Shown here one piece after another: positions 1-11,699 of a DNA stretch of 64,000 nt (positions are counted from its first letter, which is position 1; each line of letters starts with the position of its first letter). The stretch comes from Geosiphon pyriformis. Its lineage: Eukaryota; Glomeromycota; Glomeromycetes; Archaeosporales; Geosiphonaceae. The notes beneath the pieces are model-generated. The model saw nothing but the letters and a program-made list of their open reading frames with translations. It made no database searches and had not been told where the DNA came from. Made by a program: the position numbers and the translations under genes. The stretch spans positions 124,001 to 188,000 of the forward strand of contig JAAOMT010000762.1 in the NCBI GenBank assembly GCA_016748015.1, given 5' to 3'.

Positions 1-229
1 AATATGGTTTCAATCAATCTTCATGTACTGCTTTAATTAAGATTTTGTTGTTCTATCTTAGTTTATAAGCTTTATTTTTTAGAATTTTTTTAATATAAAA
101 TGATCTATTTCATTTGGAGTCAAATTTTTTATTCCATTGTTTTTTTTAGTACAATATAAGAATACTTTGTCTCCAATTCTGAATTCGATTGGTTTATTTA
201 GTAATTAGTTATTATGTTGTTTTTTCTGT

Positions 230-2700
230 TTTGCTTGTAACTTTTGTATATTATCAGCTGTTTTTTGTTTTTCATTTTCTAATGTTTCTATTAAGTTATA
301 TGTTCTTTTCAGCAATGTTTTTTGGAAATTGGCTTTTGTTATTGGTTCTGTTAAATATGTGTTGATATTTATTTCAATTAGTAATGTTGTTGTTTTACTA
401 TAAACAAGTTTAAATAATGTTGTTTGTATAGTATCTTGTTTTATTGTTCAATAAGCAAATAATACTAATAATATAAACAAATTCTATTTGTTCTGGTTTT
501 CTTGGCTGATTTTGGCCATTGCTTTATATAATATTTTATTAAACTTTTTAACTAAGCTATTTGTTTGTAAATGATATAATAATGATAATAATCTTTTGAT
601 TCCAAATCTTTGACTTAATTTTGTTAATGTTCTGTTCACAAAATGAGTTTTCTGGTCTGATAATAATTTTTTTGAACATTCATATTGACAAATTAAATCT
701 TAATAAACAAATTTGGCTATGAATTCTGTATTTGCTCTTTGAATTGTTTTTGCTTCTGGCTATTTTGTAAAATAATACATAACTACTACTATATAATAAT
801 TGTCTCTGCTAATTATTGTTAATAGTTCAACTAAGTCAATTCCAATTTGATCAAATAGTTGTTTTACTTTAATTGGTCTTAGCAGTTTATTAGGTTTTGT
901 TCCTTTTTTTCTCTAACAAGTATTATAATTTTAAACATATTAGATAATATTTGAATACATAAATGGCTAATAATATCTTTTTTTGGTTTTTTCTATGGTT
1001 GCTTTTTTATGAAAATGTCTTATTGTTGAATCTGAATACATGTTAAACAATAATGTTTCTTTTTCTAGTTTTGTAATTACTCTGAATGACTGATTTGAAT
1101 ATTTTTTGGTTTTTTAATATAGTGTATTTTGGTAAGTGATAAAATATTTTGCTTGTTGTTTTATGTTTTTTTGTTTCTTTTGAGATAAATTTTTCTTGAA
1201 CTATTGAGTATTAATATAATGTTAGAATTGTTAATATTTTTGTGTGTTTATTTTTTGTTTTAAATTTGTTATATTTGCAACAAACCATTAATATTTCTTT
1301 TTTTTTCTTTTTTTATAATATACAGTATAATTAAATAGTGATAACTCTATTTTTTATCTTGTATGACAATTATCTTCAAATTTTTGTTTTTGAATTAATG
1401 TCAATTCTTTGTAATCAATATATACATCAAACTTTTGGCTTAAGTATTCTTTCTATTTAATGACAGCTTAATAAATAGCTAAGTATTCTAATACTAAAGT
1501 TTCATAATTTTTCTTGGCTAAACTTAAATTGTGACTAGTATATGCCATTAGATGTTTTTATTCATTTGTTTTTTTTTGTGACAATACAGCTTTCAATGCT
1601 TAACCAAATACATTAATGGTAATAATAAATGACTTATTGTAATCTAGATAAATTAATACTAAAGCTTAAATAAGCTTTTTTCTTAAGATTTTAAAAGCTT
1701 TTTGTTGGGTTTCCATCTATTTATATTTGATATTCTTTACTTGGAGCTGGTAAAGTGGTTGAGCCAGTTTAGAAAAGTTTTGGATAAAGTGGTAATAGTA
1801 TTCAGCAAATTCCAAAAATGCTTTTAGTTTTATCAAGTTAATTAATACTGAAAAGTTTTTAACTATTTCAATTTTGTCTGAATTTGTTTTGATGCCATTT
1901 TTGTTTACAACATGTTCCAAAAACTTGAGTTCTGTTTTGCCAAAGAAGCATTTAGTTGTGTTCAATTTTAATCTATTTTTTTATAACTTTTTAAACACTT
2001 GTTGAAGATGGTAGAAATAATCATCAAAGGTTTTGAAGAATACATTGGTGTTATTTAAATAGACTACTACTAATTTCCATAATAATTTGGTGTAGACAAT
2101 TTTCATAAGCTGTTAAAAAGTGGCTGGAACATTGGTTAAGCCAAATGGCATAACATTAAATTCAAAGTTTCCTTCTTTAGTAGTAAATGTTGTTTTTTTT
2201 TTGTTGGCTGAATTTATGGCTATTTATTAATAACTATTATCTAAGTTCAATGTTGAAAACCATTTTTTTTCTCCAAAAGCATCAAATAATTTTTGTATCT
2301 ATGGAATTGAATAGTTGTTTCCACAAATAATACTGTAAAGCTTTTAGTAATCTACACAAAAGTGAATTTTTCTATTTTTTTTCTGGACAAATACCACTGG
2401 TAATAATTATGGGCTTATTAATAGTTGAATTAATCTGTTGTTCAACATTTTGTTGATTTTTTGTTAGATGATTTTATAGCTGGCTAGTAATATTTTGTAT
2501 GCTTTTTGTTTAATTGACATTGTATCTCCAATTTTTATCTGGTATTGGATAATATTAGTTCTGTCAAATTTATTTTCACTTGTAAAGATATTAGTGAAAT
2601 TGTTGAGTAGTATTTTGAGTTGCATTTGTTAAAGTGAGTTTAGATTTTCCAAGTTCATTTGTTTTAATTGTTTTAATTATAACAAATAACACTTTTCTTG
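230..2700 (-). pseudogene. Gy1A pol: reverse transcriptase, RNase H, integrase (decayed)
   Basis: Minus-strand remnants of the replicative enzymes. RT lies at about 1,720-2,560; its palm motif reads VYLNNTN where YxDD is expected, so both catalytic Asp are changed to Asn. The connection region LKFLEHVVNKNGIKT and the LEFAEYYYHFI block are clear at 1,780-1,960. RNase H covers about 1,310-1,710 (CLKAVLSQ-like and YTSHNLS-like blocks). Integrase spans about 480-1,060, with a recognisable core around GIDLVELLT and an altered zinc-binding end. Many TAA, TAG and TGA codons sit where sister copies have Gln or Trp. It is a dead copy, and the identification as Ty3/gypsy is firm. Confidence 0.88.
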
Positions 2701-3039
2701 TCTGTAAATTGTAATGTAATATCTACATATTCACAAAGCTGTGAAAAATCTAAAATGGTGGTGGATGCTTAATTCTCAACTTCAGTGCTTAAGTATTTAA
2801 TAGTAATTTCATTTGGTATTTTTATGAAGTTTTCAGTTGTGTTGTATATTAAGATTTTGATGTATTTGTTGTTCTTGATTGATATGTAAAGATTGGTAAT
2901 AGTAATCTTTCCTGATTTACAAATATTTGTTTCCACTTCAAAAATTTGGGATTGGTTTTTTACTTTTTTTTTTATAATTACTATATACTGGTTATATAAT
3001 AGAATAAAAATTGATTAATGAGTGGAGATAATTTCTTCC

Positions 3040-3815
3040 TTATTAATTGTTTTTTTTTCTGCTATATTAACTAGTATATCTATTCTATCTATTGATTCAA
3101 ATTTTTTTATTCTTCTTGCTGTAATTCTTAATTCTTTTTTTGTTCATACTAATATTAATTGAACTATTTTAACCAGAGACAGAAATATTGCTTGTGGTAT
3201 CTTTTTATTTGATTCAATTATATATCTTTTTTCTAAATTATTTTGTAGTATTGCAATAACATTTTCTATATATTTTGCATCAATTATTTTTTTTCTAATA
3301 TTAATTTTTTTTTCACTAAACTAAATTTAGAGACTAGTTAGACCATTGTTGTTGCTGGAATTTTCAGTGCTATTTTCAGATCTATACTAGTGTGTAAATG
3401 TGGTTTCAATTTGATTGCAGTTTTTCTTGAATATTTAAGATTAAACTCTGCATTAGTATTATACATACATTCTAACATAATACTTTTATCATTATTATTG
3501 AACTATTTTAGTTCTTGCTCTATTGACAAATCTAGAAACACAATATATTATTTGGAGTTGTAATTAAAGTTTGAATTATTGTTATTGTTATTGTCATTAT
3601 AAATGGAGTTGAAATCATTGTTGTCATTATTGTTGAAGTCTAAATTACAATTAATCTTTATTTCTGATTTTAATACACATTTGCTAATTGGTTCTTCTTT
3701 TTTAGTAATTAAATAGATCATATATAGTGATAAATTGTAAATAAAGTTACAATTGTCACAATATTTAAAGTTATTTAGAATTAGACAATGTTTACAAAGT
3801 CTAGTGTTTAATTAT
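3040..3815 (-). pseudogene. Gy1A dUTPase domain and cysteine cluster (decayed)
   Basis: Upstream of RT on the minus strand, 3,740-3,815 encodes a cluster reading LCKHCLILNNFKYCDNC. An acidic, Asn-rich linker follows, then a dUTPase-like domain at about 3,060-3,480. The motif III equivalent reads KKIIDAKYIENVIAIL (family form GxIDxxYxGxI) and the motif V equivalent reads RRIKKFESIDRID (family form RGxxGFGSTG). Several glycines are replaced, so it is inactive. The same order occurs in Gy1m, Gy1p and Gy2, which makes the assignment more secure than this copy alone would allow. dUTPases remove dUTP from nucleotide pools; a role during reverse transcription is inferred. Confidence 0.72.
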
Positions 3816-4499
3816 TTTAAATACTGCTTTTGTTTTTTTCTAGTGAATACTAAGTCTTGATAGTGTTTGTAAAATTGTTTTAGGTTATTTAAAATATTAA
3901 TAAAAACATCTGAGTTGGAAATAAGAATGGTTTTGACAGATTTTGATGAATTATTTTTAATTGTAAGTATTTTACTGGACAAAATGTCTTTAACTTTGGC
4001 ACTTATCATTTATCAGATTTCATCTTTATTGTGTGAGTAACTGTCTAAGTATGAAAGTGTTCGGTTTTATATGACATTGAAAGAGATTTCTTGGCTTGCA
4101 GTAATAGTGGGTACATGTCTAATAGTTTTTATCTAGTGAAATTCAAGCTTTCATAGAAGAAAGCTTCTTTTTATAATTAATGTATTTTAGTGGAATATAA
4201 GGTGGTTTTTTTCTTATATCTATAGAGTATAATTTATTCTAACTATTGATTATTTTTTCAATAGTGGTAATGGCTTCTGGCTTGTTCTCTTTTTTTTTTC
4301 TTTATTGTCCTAAGAAAGTATTGGCAGTAATTTATTGTGTTTGTCTTTAGTTCACAAAATTTAATAGACTTTTCAGGTAAGTTTTTTTTTCCTCCAGCTT
4401 AATTAATGGTTGCTTTTTTGAAAAAGCTTTAAAATGTCCACAAGTAGTTGATATTCAAGTTTGCTGACCATCTTAACTAAGCTATAGCTTTTATATAGT

Positions 4500-4960
4500 T
4501 CAGTTAAATATAGCATTGGTCTTGGACAGCTAGTCATTACCAATAAAAGCTTAGTATTGCATGATTTCTATCATAAAAATCTTGATGGATGCCATAATGC
4601 TATTGACTTCAAATAGAAAATCATTGATTTTATCAATAAAAATCTTAATGGCTTTATTAGTGATAATAATTTTGGTACTGGTAGTATGATTAACTTAATG
4701 ACTTAATTGGTCTAGGAGTTGTCATTTAATAATGCTGTCTGCTAAACTATTATCAAGAATTAGTTTAATAGAGTAGTTATTAACTTTAATATTAGTATAC
4801 ATAACAGTAATTGGTTTGGCATTAAGAGTGGCTCTACTAAATAATAGTGTTTCTGAGTGGGTTTCTAATTTAAAAAGAAATATAATAGCAAATAATTTAT
4901 CCTTTATAACAGTTGCTAATAGAATATTATTGGTAAATAGTTGTTAGTTGGTTTTCAAAT
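4500..4960 (-). pseudogene. Gy1A retropepsin-like protease (decayed)
   Basis: The minus strand encodes a protease-type segment with KLILDNSLADSII near 4,740-4,780, matching the position of the LDSGSA active-site loop of gypsy retropepsins. Here the loop is degenerate (Asn in place of Ser, no Gly). It precedes the cysteine-rich and dUTPase region as in the sister copies. The stretch from about 3,820 to 4,500 between protease and cysteine cluster is too decayed to read confidently. Confidence 0.6.
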
Positions 4961-5891
4961 TGTTAAATACATTGTTTTCTGAAGTAACCAGGAGACTTAA
5001 ATAGTTCTGAGAATTCAGGTTTTGAATGTATTTACTTTCTGAACTCTGCTGGTATAATCTTGTTAGTTAATTTTATGAACTGAAAATCAGTTAGTGTATT
5101 ATAATTACTGATTTCCAATTTTGTTGTATATAAGTAATTCTTGGCCTTTGGTTGCTGATTAATATTTAAATTAAGTTTTGTGATAATACTTAAATTGGTA
5201 GTGGTTGATAAATAACTTGTAACTACAGCTAATAAATAACTAATACTAAAGTTTAATATATTAAAAATAAGTATATTGGTTGTTGCATTATTGGGGTATA
5301 ATAAAATTGATATTGTTTCTGATTCTGGATGTAATTTGGAATTTGAAACTGGCAATTGGAGTTTCTATATTAGTTTCCTAATTGTTGGTTATTTATCTTT
5401 ACATAATAGTCTAATTTTAAGTGTTTTTTTTTATTACAATAGTAGCAAATATGTGCTTTTTGCTGTTACAATTAGTTGGCTAATGAGAATAATGAATGTA
5501 ATTAATTCTGGAAATAATTGGAGTTTTCTAAATTGTTGTGGTATTGTAAAAGTTGATAGATTGCCTAATTGTTAGCTAAGTATCTCTCAATTTTCTAATT
5601 GATAACTTTACCAAATTGCTTTAACTTGGTATTTAATTTAAATAATCTGTTTATTACTAAGTTAATAGCTTAGACATAATTGGCTTCAAGTTTGGCCAAT
5701 TCAAAATCTCTGGCATGTGTAACTGCATTCTGGAAGGTGTTTAAGTACATTGAATATATTTGTTGTAACAAGCTACTGCATAATCTGTGGATAAACTGGT
5801 TCAAAATTTGTGTCTTGGTAAAGTAGTTAGCTTGAATTGCTTGAATCTGGTACAGATTTTTGTGAAAGTGTCTCAAGTAAGTAGTGACTGC
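4960..5891 (-). pseudogene. Gy1A gag fragment
   Basis: The minus strand at 5,670-5,909 carries a gag helical segment (TYLRHFHKNLYQIQAIQANY) that aligns by eye with TYLECFHKNLRQIQAIQADY in Gy1m near 28,950. The N-terminal part of gag and the 5' LTR are missing: the reading stops where a poly(T) tract at 5,892-5,901 (the poly(A) tail of the HAL1-like copy) begins. No intact zinc knuckle was recognised in this copy. Confidence 0.75.
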
Positions 5892-6026
5892 TTTTTTTTT
5901 TGTTAACATATAGCCACATCAGTCATTTATTAGTTATGTCCACAGTAATGTGGCATTTTCATAAAGCCAGCTTACCCAATAACACAATAACACAAGATAT
6001 GGCTAACTACAAGTGGAAAGTCCTAA

Positions 6027-7931
6027 CTACACACTAGTACTACCTTTGCTACTTAATATATCAAACATATCTAATTCATACATCTTATTCATAATGCTAA
6101 CAAGCTTATAACTATTTTTAACCATATCACTCATCCACTTAGCAGTTCAATCAGAATTGGATTTAATACTGAAGAGTTGGTCTTCTCATAAATTTATTAT
6201 AAGATCAAAGGTAACATCATAAACAGAAAAATTTTTAACATTATTATTATTATTATTATCCATGTTATCATTATCTGATACATCTTCCAAGCAGGTCTTT
6301 TTACATTTTTTCTTGAGATGTACTATTCTCTTTTGCAACATGGAAGTAATAACAGCAAAGCCTTTATTTTGCTTAGCCAATCCAGTCACATTTTTTTTAA
6401 CAGACACATTTATGGTAGGTAAAGCAGACAGCAATTTGATAACCAAAACAACCAGCACACCAATAGATTCAACCAAAGATTTTATTAACAAAGACAGTTC
6501 ACCAAGATAGAATTGCAAAGAAGCCAACCTAGCATTAACAGCAACATTAAGACTAGAAAAGACAACAAACAGCAAAAGTGTAACACCTTTTGGGGGGCAC
6601 CAAAATCCGAATCCATATCAACAACAGCAACAACAAAAAGAACCACATAGGCAGCAGCTTTGGCATAAAATTTAGTTCTTGCAAAGAACAACTTGAATAC
6701 TTTGGGACCACCAGCAGAATTGGAAAAAAATTTAGAAGGGAGAAGTGGCAATACTTTATAGTCCACAGCCAAATGATCCAGCCTTTAACATCTATAGCAA
6801 TGGCAACATCCAGAAGTTTTGCACCAGATGTGATAGCCACACAAGATACCAGTTTTTGAAACAGCAATGTTCAAAAATTCCAAAGAATCAAAAGTAACCA
6901 CAGCAAAACATTAATGTCAGTACAACTTAGAGGAGCAAGAAATAAAACAAGTACAGCCACCAACTTGAGAGACTAAATTACTTATTTCAAAAGCAGTACA
7001 GCCAAATAAAAGATTAACCAACTTAGCCTTAAAAGCATCTTTTGAAGAAATAACATCATTTTGGTTGACAACAGAAAGAATCCTAATACTGTCTTTTCTA
7101 ACCAGCACAGACCAGTGAGTAAGAACAGCAGCAGTAGAAAAAGTGTCTTTGAAATGAATCACAGTATATTGCCATAAACCAGCAGACTTCAACTTAACAG
7201 AAGTGACAACACCAAAAACACCAAGAGCAGATTTGATGTTATCAAAAAAGATACTCAAAGGTATTTTATAAAGTGCAACTGACAAAGGAGGAAAAAAAAC
7301 AGAGACCACACCAAAAGACTGTGCAATCTTAAGAGTGGTCAAAAAAATCTCATTACCAATGACCACTTTGGTAGCACCAGTTAAACTCTTCTAAAATGCA
7401 AATTTCATACAAAACAACTTAATAGTATCTTATGAAACTGACTTAAGTCCAATACAACCAAACAGAAGCTGAAACAAGAAACTAAGAAAGGCCATCTTGA
7501 TCTTGAATATGGCATCAGGCACAAGAATAGAGACCACCCACTCAGAAAATCTTTATCAACTATTCACATTCATTCAAGCATCTCTATTAGCAACACCAGA
7601 AACTGGGGAAGGAGTAGATGATTTTATTTCTATTTGATTAGCCCAATTTTTGAGATCATTTGAAATAATAAACTGTTTTGCTTTCATGGCAGAAAAAAAT
7701 CTGCTGGAGATCACCACATCAGACAACACAGCCAGTAGTTGATTTTGTTTCATATTAAGAGTTGAGCCATTGCTATTGCCATTCATATTAAGTAGAGGGC
7801 TGGCTGCTGTTGTGGAAATCTTACCCAAGATCTCATCTGGAACCATGAAGGGTTTGGTGTGACCATAGCAGTTGTGACTGTCTGCTGCTGTTTTTTGGAA
7901 TTTTTGGCTTTTGCAGCCATTTGTGAAGCAA

Positions 7932-7964
<33 letters not shown>

Positions 7965-8298
7965 AAGTTGTAAAAGCAAGAAAGACCAACTTGTTAACTG
8001 GTCTGTTATTAAAAATCTTTGGGTTTTTAAAAGTAGTAGAAACTACATTGGGATTAACCCAAGTGTGTCTTTTGGAAGAAACTTTGACTGAAGAGAAACT
8101 ACCAATCAAAGATAAAGAAAATAAATCAGAAGCTGCTAAAGACAGCTTTTTACTAATATTTTTCAAAGAAAATGTAGCCAGAATGTTTTGTTTATCTGTT
8201 TCAATAACAGAGAGACCCTCTTGTGTTGAAACTTTATTAGTTACTATAAGAAAAGTAATGTTTGCAACTTTTTTACTTTTAGCTCTAGTCGTGATCAT
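6027..8298 (-). pseudogene. ORF1p of HAL1-like element (RRM plus zinc-knuckle type), frameshifted
   Basis: Reads from ATG at 8,298 (MITTRAKSKK) to a stop near 6,027, about 750 codons if frames are joined. Visible parts are a Ser/Thr-rich N-terminal region with a poly-Thr run; an RRM-like segment (7,000-7,370) containing KSALGVFGVVTSVKLKSAG and WSVLVRKDSIRIL; a decayed Cys-rich region (6,780-6,870); and a C-terminal coiled region with MLQKRIVHLKKK followed by an Asp/Asn-rich tract. The open frames at 7,574-7,846 and 7,783-8,298 are in different phases, so the copy is frameshifted. The WSVL-xKDSxRI block matches ORF1 of the LINE at 17,207-19,171, which supports an RNA-binding chaperone role by family. 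Inactive. Confidence 0.72.
7926..7966. repeat. (AGT)n microsatellite inside HAL1-like ORF1
   Basis: About eleven tandem AGT triplets on the plus strand. On the coding (minus) strand these are ACT, giving a poly-Thr tract in the ORF1 protein. The interrupted copy has a shorter version at 19,755-19,770, so the tract has expanded here. Confidence 0.9.
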
Positions 8299-8326
8299 GA
8301 AAATTAGGAGAGAAAGAGTTTTTTTA

Positions 8327-9078
8327 TTCCTCCCTAATATAGAAGCTTTATTAAAGTTTAAAGTAAAATCAACTTTGGCTTTTTTTTTTCTTGTTAAATT
8401 AGAAAAATTGATTGCTAATTCATTTATACTATGGTTATTATCAATTAGATTAAAAGTATAAAAAAGATTTTCTTCCAGTTGGCTTGTACTTTCACTTTTT
8501 GGAAATATATTTACTAATTTAAAGACTAATAAATAGTGGCTTTAACTAAAAAATTCTCTTTAAAGAAATTGATGTTGGCATGATTAGGTTTTTAATTAGG
8601 AGCATTATTGTTATTAATTCTGTTGTTCTGAGTCTTATTGTTTTTAGAAGCTAAAAAGGACAAAAGAAAATTGTTGTAATTTCTGGAAAAATGTCTAGTT
8701 AATTCACAAAAATAGCACACAAATGGGCCATGATTTTGTTGTCTTTAATAAAGTAGTTGTTGAGACTAATTAAAGCATAGTTCAAATCTGGGTTTTTGTA
8801 ATTGCTGGTTATTTCTGATTGCTTGTGCCAAAAGTTTTAATAGCCAAGCAAAATTTATTGTAAGTCTATCTATTAACTATTTATTTGGGTCTTGGGTTTA
8901 AGCAGTAAAAGAAATAGCAGCCATTTAAGAAGCAAAGACCAGAATAAATGCAGAAGCAAAAATTAGAAAAATAAATTCTAAATACATTCTTTAATTATCT
9001 TTAATTTTCTAAGCAGATTTAATGACTATGTTTATTGTTGGATTATTTTTTAAAGCCAGAAAAAGCCAAAGAGCATAT
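8327..9078 (-). pseudogene. Gy3b gag, zinc-knuckle half
   Basis: Minus-strand gag remnant of an older Gy3 copy. At about 8,690-8,730 it encodes CYFCELTRHFSRNY, a CX2CX4HX4C knuckle whose last Cys has become Tyr; Gy3a has CYYCELTEHFSRDC at 44,115-44,160. The flanking text, from AAGTCAAC-like codons to the FAVQTQNPN-like region, runs parallel to 43,830-44,480. The gag is broken at 9,078 by the Gy3a LTR and resumes at 46,262. At 8,327 it meets the 5' end of the HAL1-like copy, and the rest of Gy3b (protease, RT and onward) was not found. Confidence 0.8.
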
Positions 9079-9765
9079 TGTTAGGGATTGGAGTAATAAG
9101 CTAACAGATAGCAAGGAAGAACAGAATTGTAGGATAATAAAAGGAATCAAAGGAAATTCAACTTCAAAGAGCAAATTGAATGAGTATGGATTTAATGTGT
9201 GAGATCAGTCTTATAAAATATTTCAGTTGCTATACTTTTCAAAAGATAACCAGAGAATTTAAAAGTAGAGGGATAGTTTGTATTGTCAACAAATGATCAC
9301 ACACTGGTATAATTCTATGTCTCATATTGGTGCTCTTAGAATTCAATATCAGGTATTAGATGTACTCTTTAGTCACATTTTATTCAATAATCTTTAAATG
9401 CTGTAATTACATGTTTCAGAAAAAGAATAAAAAATAACCAACAAGTAATCTTTTATTCCAAGATGTTCAGATACTTGAAAGTAGGAAAAAGGAAATTAGT
9501 GATAAGAGAATGATTGAGATAAAAGTTGTTATTTTATTTTTTTTAATTCTTATATACTTTTTTACAGCTAAGAGATTCATTACTTATATAGCTATTAAAA
9601 GTGGTCAATAATCAGGTTAACAACAAGGTCAATGTTCATGTTAATAATCAGATTAACAGTCAGGTCATTGATCAGATCAATGATTACTATTTAAAAATAG
9701 AGTGGCTAATTATATAACATCTGTGGCTAATACATGTAATAATTAATAAAAAGTATAAGTTTCAA
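9079..9765 (-). repeat. 3' LTR of Gy3a
   Basis: Begins on the plus strand with TGTTAGGGATTGGAGTAA and parallels 45,534-46,261 and 47,300-47,967 over most of its length. It contains a decayed array of GGTCAATAATCA-type 12-bp repeats at about 9,605-9,690. The inner end is less certain: sequence similarity stops near GTTTCAA at 9,765 instead of reaching the ATAACA seen in the 5' LTR. Confidence 0.85.
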
Positions 9766-9779
9766 AGAGATTGAGTTCT

Positions 9780-10870
9780 AGCAAAATCATGTTATTTATA
9801 GTGTAATCTATTTGAAGAGTTTTATTTAACTCAAAGCTAACTAGTTTATTGAAGTCTTTTATAGATAAAGTATATAATACTTGAAGTAAAATGAGTTTTG
9901 TATCCAAGAGACCAAATCTTTGTATTAGAGTTTTGGTTCTTTTAGCAATAGTTAAAACTCTTAGAACATTTAACTATATAATGTCCAAAATTTCTGCCTG
10001 TATTTCTGAAGTTGTTTTCTTCATGAGTTTTATGTTCTCTATGATTTTTCCAAGGTGACTATAAAGTTCTAATTGCCTTCCATATAACAGATTTTTGTCT
10101 ATGGGCAAGATTTCTTGGATTGTTTTTCCAATTGTGCTAGAAGATAAGAGTATAGTAGCTAATATATTTTTCAACAAATATTTATCCATTTTGCTACCAA
10201 TTTTTTCTCTTTTGGTAGTGGTTTTCTTTGATCTAATAACAGTATATGTTCTATTATTATCAGTTATAGTAGTGGTTAGTCATATCTTTGTAATTTAGGT
10301 TATTGGGTGAGTTGGCTTTATGAAAAAGTCATGCTTTTTTGAGTGTAGCTAAACTAATAAAAGACCAGTGTAACTACATGTTAACAAAAAAAAAAATTAT
10401 CAGTTATAGTGATTTGTTTTCTAATGGTCAAAGTAGTATTTGGATAGTTTTTGATTCAATACTCATGGAGAGTATAGAAGGTGTTTTGAATGTTTTAATC
10501 CAAAAAATAATTATTCATGTTGATTGAAGATACTTTTGTTTTGGGAATAGTCTATTTATTTATACTTGATTTTTGTTAATTATTTGGGTCAGTATTACTA
10601 CAACAGACAACCAATTAGGTCGTTTATGATATTTCTTGAGTTATCTACCATGAACAAGATGATTACTGAAAATTGTTCTAAATTGATCTTGAAGAATATA
10701 AAAACTATTGTTCAAAACTTTGTTGATTATAAAAGATTCTTTCTACTGGCTAGAAATTTTATTACTATAGACATTGTTTCTGTTTGAATGGTATTCCAAT
10801 ACCAAATCACCAACACTTAAAGAAAGTGTTTTATAGGTTTTCTTTTTCTTAAGCTTTTCTTGAAACTGTT
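9780..10870 (-). pseudogene. Gy3a C-terminal region after integrase
   Basis: The minus strand contains a chromodomain-side segment reading TLSLSVGDLVLEYHSN near 10,790-10,830, the SH3-like GPY/F region that follows gypsy integrases. A further helical segment of unknown role (9,974-10,189, MDKYLLKNILATILL and onward) follows. A short HAL1-like insertion at 10,271-10,395 interrupts it. Stops are frequent. I do not recognise the helical segment. Confidence 0.55.
10256..10410 (+). mobile_element. 5'-truncated HAL1-like insertion with 15-bp target-site duplication
   Basis: The insert at 10,271-10,395 matches only the last ~125 bp of the HAL1-like family (compare 31,730-31,856) and ends in ATGTTAAC plus about 10 A. 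It is flanked by perfect copies of ATTATCAGTTATAGT at 10,256-10,270 and 10,396-10,410. A 5' truncation, 3' poly(A) and long target duplication together are the hallmarks of target-primed reverse transcription. It lies in the Gy3a C-terminal region, so it is younger than Gy3a. Confidence 0.93.
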
Positions 10871-10889
10871 TTATCTTTTCAAAAGCAAT

Positions 10890-11665
10890 TATTTATGCTT
10901 CTACCAAGGAGTCAAGAATAGTATCAAGTTTTTTTTGCAAAATGTCTTTGTAATTTCTTATTGTGATCTCTTCAAAAGGTATTATCTCAATGTTAATTTT
11001 TATTGGTAGTGTTGTCATGTGTTCATAGAGCAGATAAAAAAGTTCATAACTTGTTATGTCATAATTTACAGTTCTATAAGCAAACAAAGCTAAAAGCAGT
11101 ATTTTGTTCCATAAGTTTGTTTCTTCACTGGTTTTGGCCAAGATTTTACATAGTGTTTTATTAAAACATTTTACTAAGCTATTTGTTTAAGAGTGGTAAG
11201 GAGAGGAAAGTTTATGACATATTCCTATTTTTTTACAAAGTTTTTCAACTAGTGTACTGAGTAAAGCTTTTTTTTTATCAGATAAAAGTTTTTTGGGGCA
11301 GTCATAAGAGCAGATAATATCTTCATAAATAAAATTGGCTATTAAGACTGCTGTTTGATCTGAGATGACTCTTGCTTCTATCCACTTTGTAAGATAGTCA
11401 GTAGCTGTGATAATGTATCTGTTGCTATCAGGAGTTATTGTTAAAGATCTAACAACATCTATACCAATTTTGTCAAATGGTTGGCCAACAAAGATTGGAT
11501 AGATATCTTTTTTGCAATTGGGTTTGCCTCTTTTTTGGCAGATGTCACAGGTTTTAATGTATTCAACAATGTTTTTTTTCAAGGTAGACCAATAATAGCA
11601 AGCTAAGGTTTTCTGAATTGTTTTTGTTTTTCCAAAATGTTCAGCTAATAAGTCAGTGTGCATAT
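10890..11665 (-). pseudogene. Gy3a integrase
   Basis: Two long minus-strand frames cover the integrase. The segment at 11,187-11,663 starts MHTDLLAEHFGKTKT and includes the zinc-binding CDICQKRG pair, then the catalytic core with GIDVVRSLTITPDSN (first Asp) and the YDCPKKLLSDKK region (second Asp). The segment at 10,893-11,141 holds the C-terminal half of the core (LWNKILLLALFAYRTVNYD). The first His pair and the zinc Cys pair are well preserved. A stop just before 11,187 and other breaks make it a pseudogene. It joins strand cDNA to host DNA in live relatives. Confidence 0.88.
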
Positions 11666-11699
11666 TGTATATTACAATTTCTCTTTCTTCAAATCTAAT

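Larger units (their letters stand above)
1..5891 (-). mobile_element. Gy1A: truncated Ty3/gypsy element with dUTPase
   Basis: A decayed Ty3/gypsy retrotransposon read on the minus strand: gag at the right, then protease, cysteine cluster, dUTPase, reverse transcriptase, RNase H and integrase towards position 1. Neither LTR is in view. The 3' end runs off the window, and gag is cut at 5,891, where the poly(A) tail of a HAL1-like element abuts it. The same domain order and much of the sequence recur in Gy1m (21,127-31,161) and Gy1p (32,225-42,213). Stops and frameshifts are scattered throughout and CpG is nearly absent, so it cannot encode active proteins. Confidence 0.9.
5892..8326 (-). mobile_element. 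HAL1-like ORF1-only non-LTR element, copy B
   Basis: A compact element of about 2.4 kb on the minus strand. It starts near 8,326 with AAAAAAACTCTTTCTC, carries one long ORF1-type reading frame, and ends in a poly(A) tail (T-run at 5,892-5,901 on the plus strand) preceded by GTGGCTATATGTTAAC. The interrupted copy at 19,391-31,856 has the same 5' and 3' ends and almost the same total length. The lack of RT is therefore a family property rather than truncation of one copy. ORF1-only LINE derivatives mobilised in trans are known as HAL1 in mammals; the label here is by analogy. Confidence 0.75.

Noticed and set aside
6485-6867. Leu/Val-rich minus-strand frames resembling membrane proteins
   Set aside because: They are out-of-frame shadows of the HAL1-like ORF1 Cys-rich and coiled parts.
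7859-8461. 200-codon plus-strand frame with a poly-Val tract
   Set aside because: It is the antisense of the HAL1-like ORF1 poly-Thr microsatellite and upstream region; the minus-strand reading has a homologous copy.
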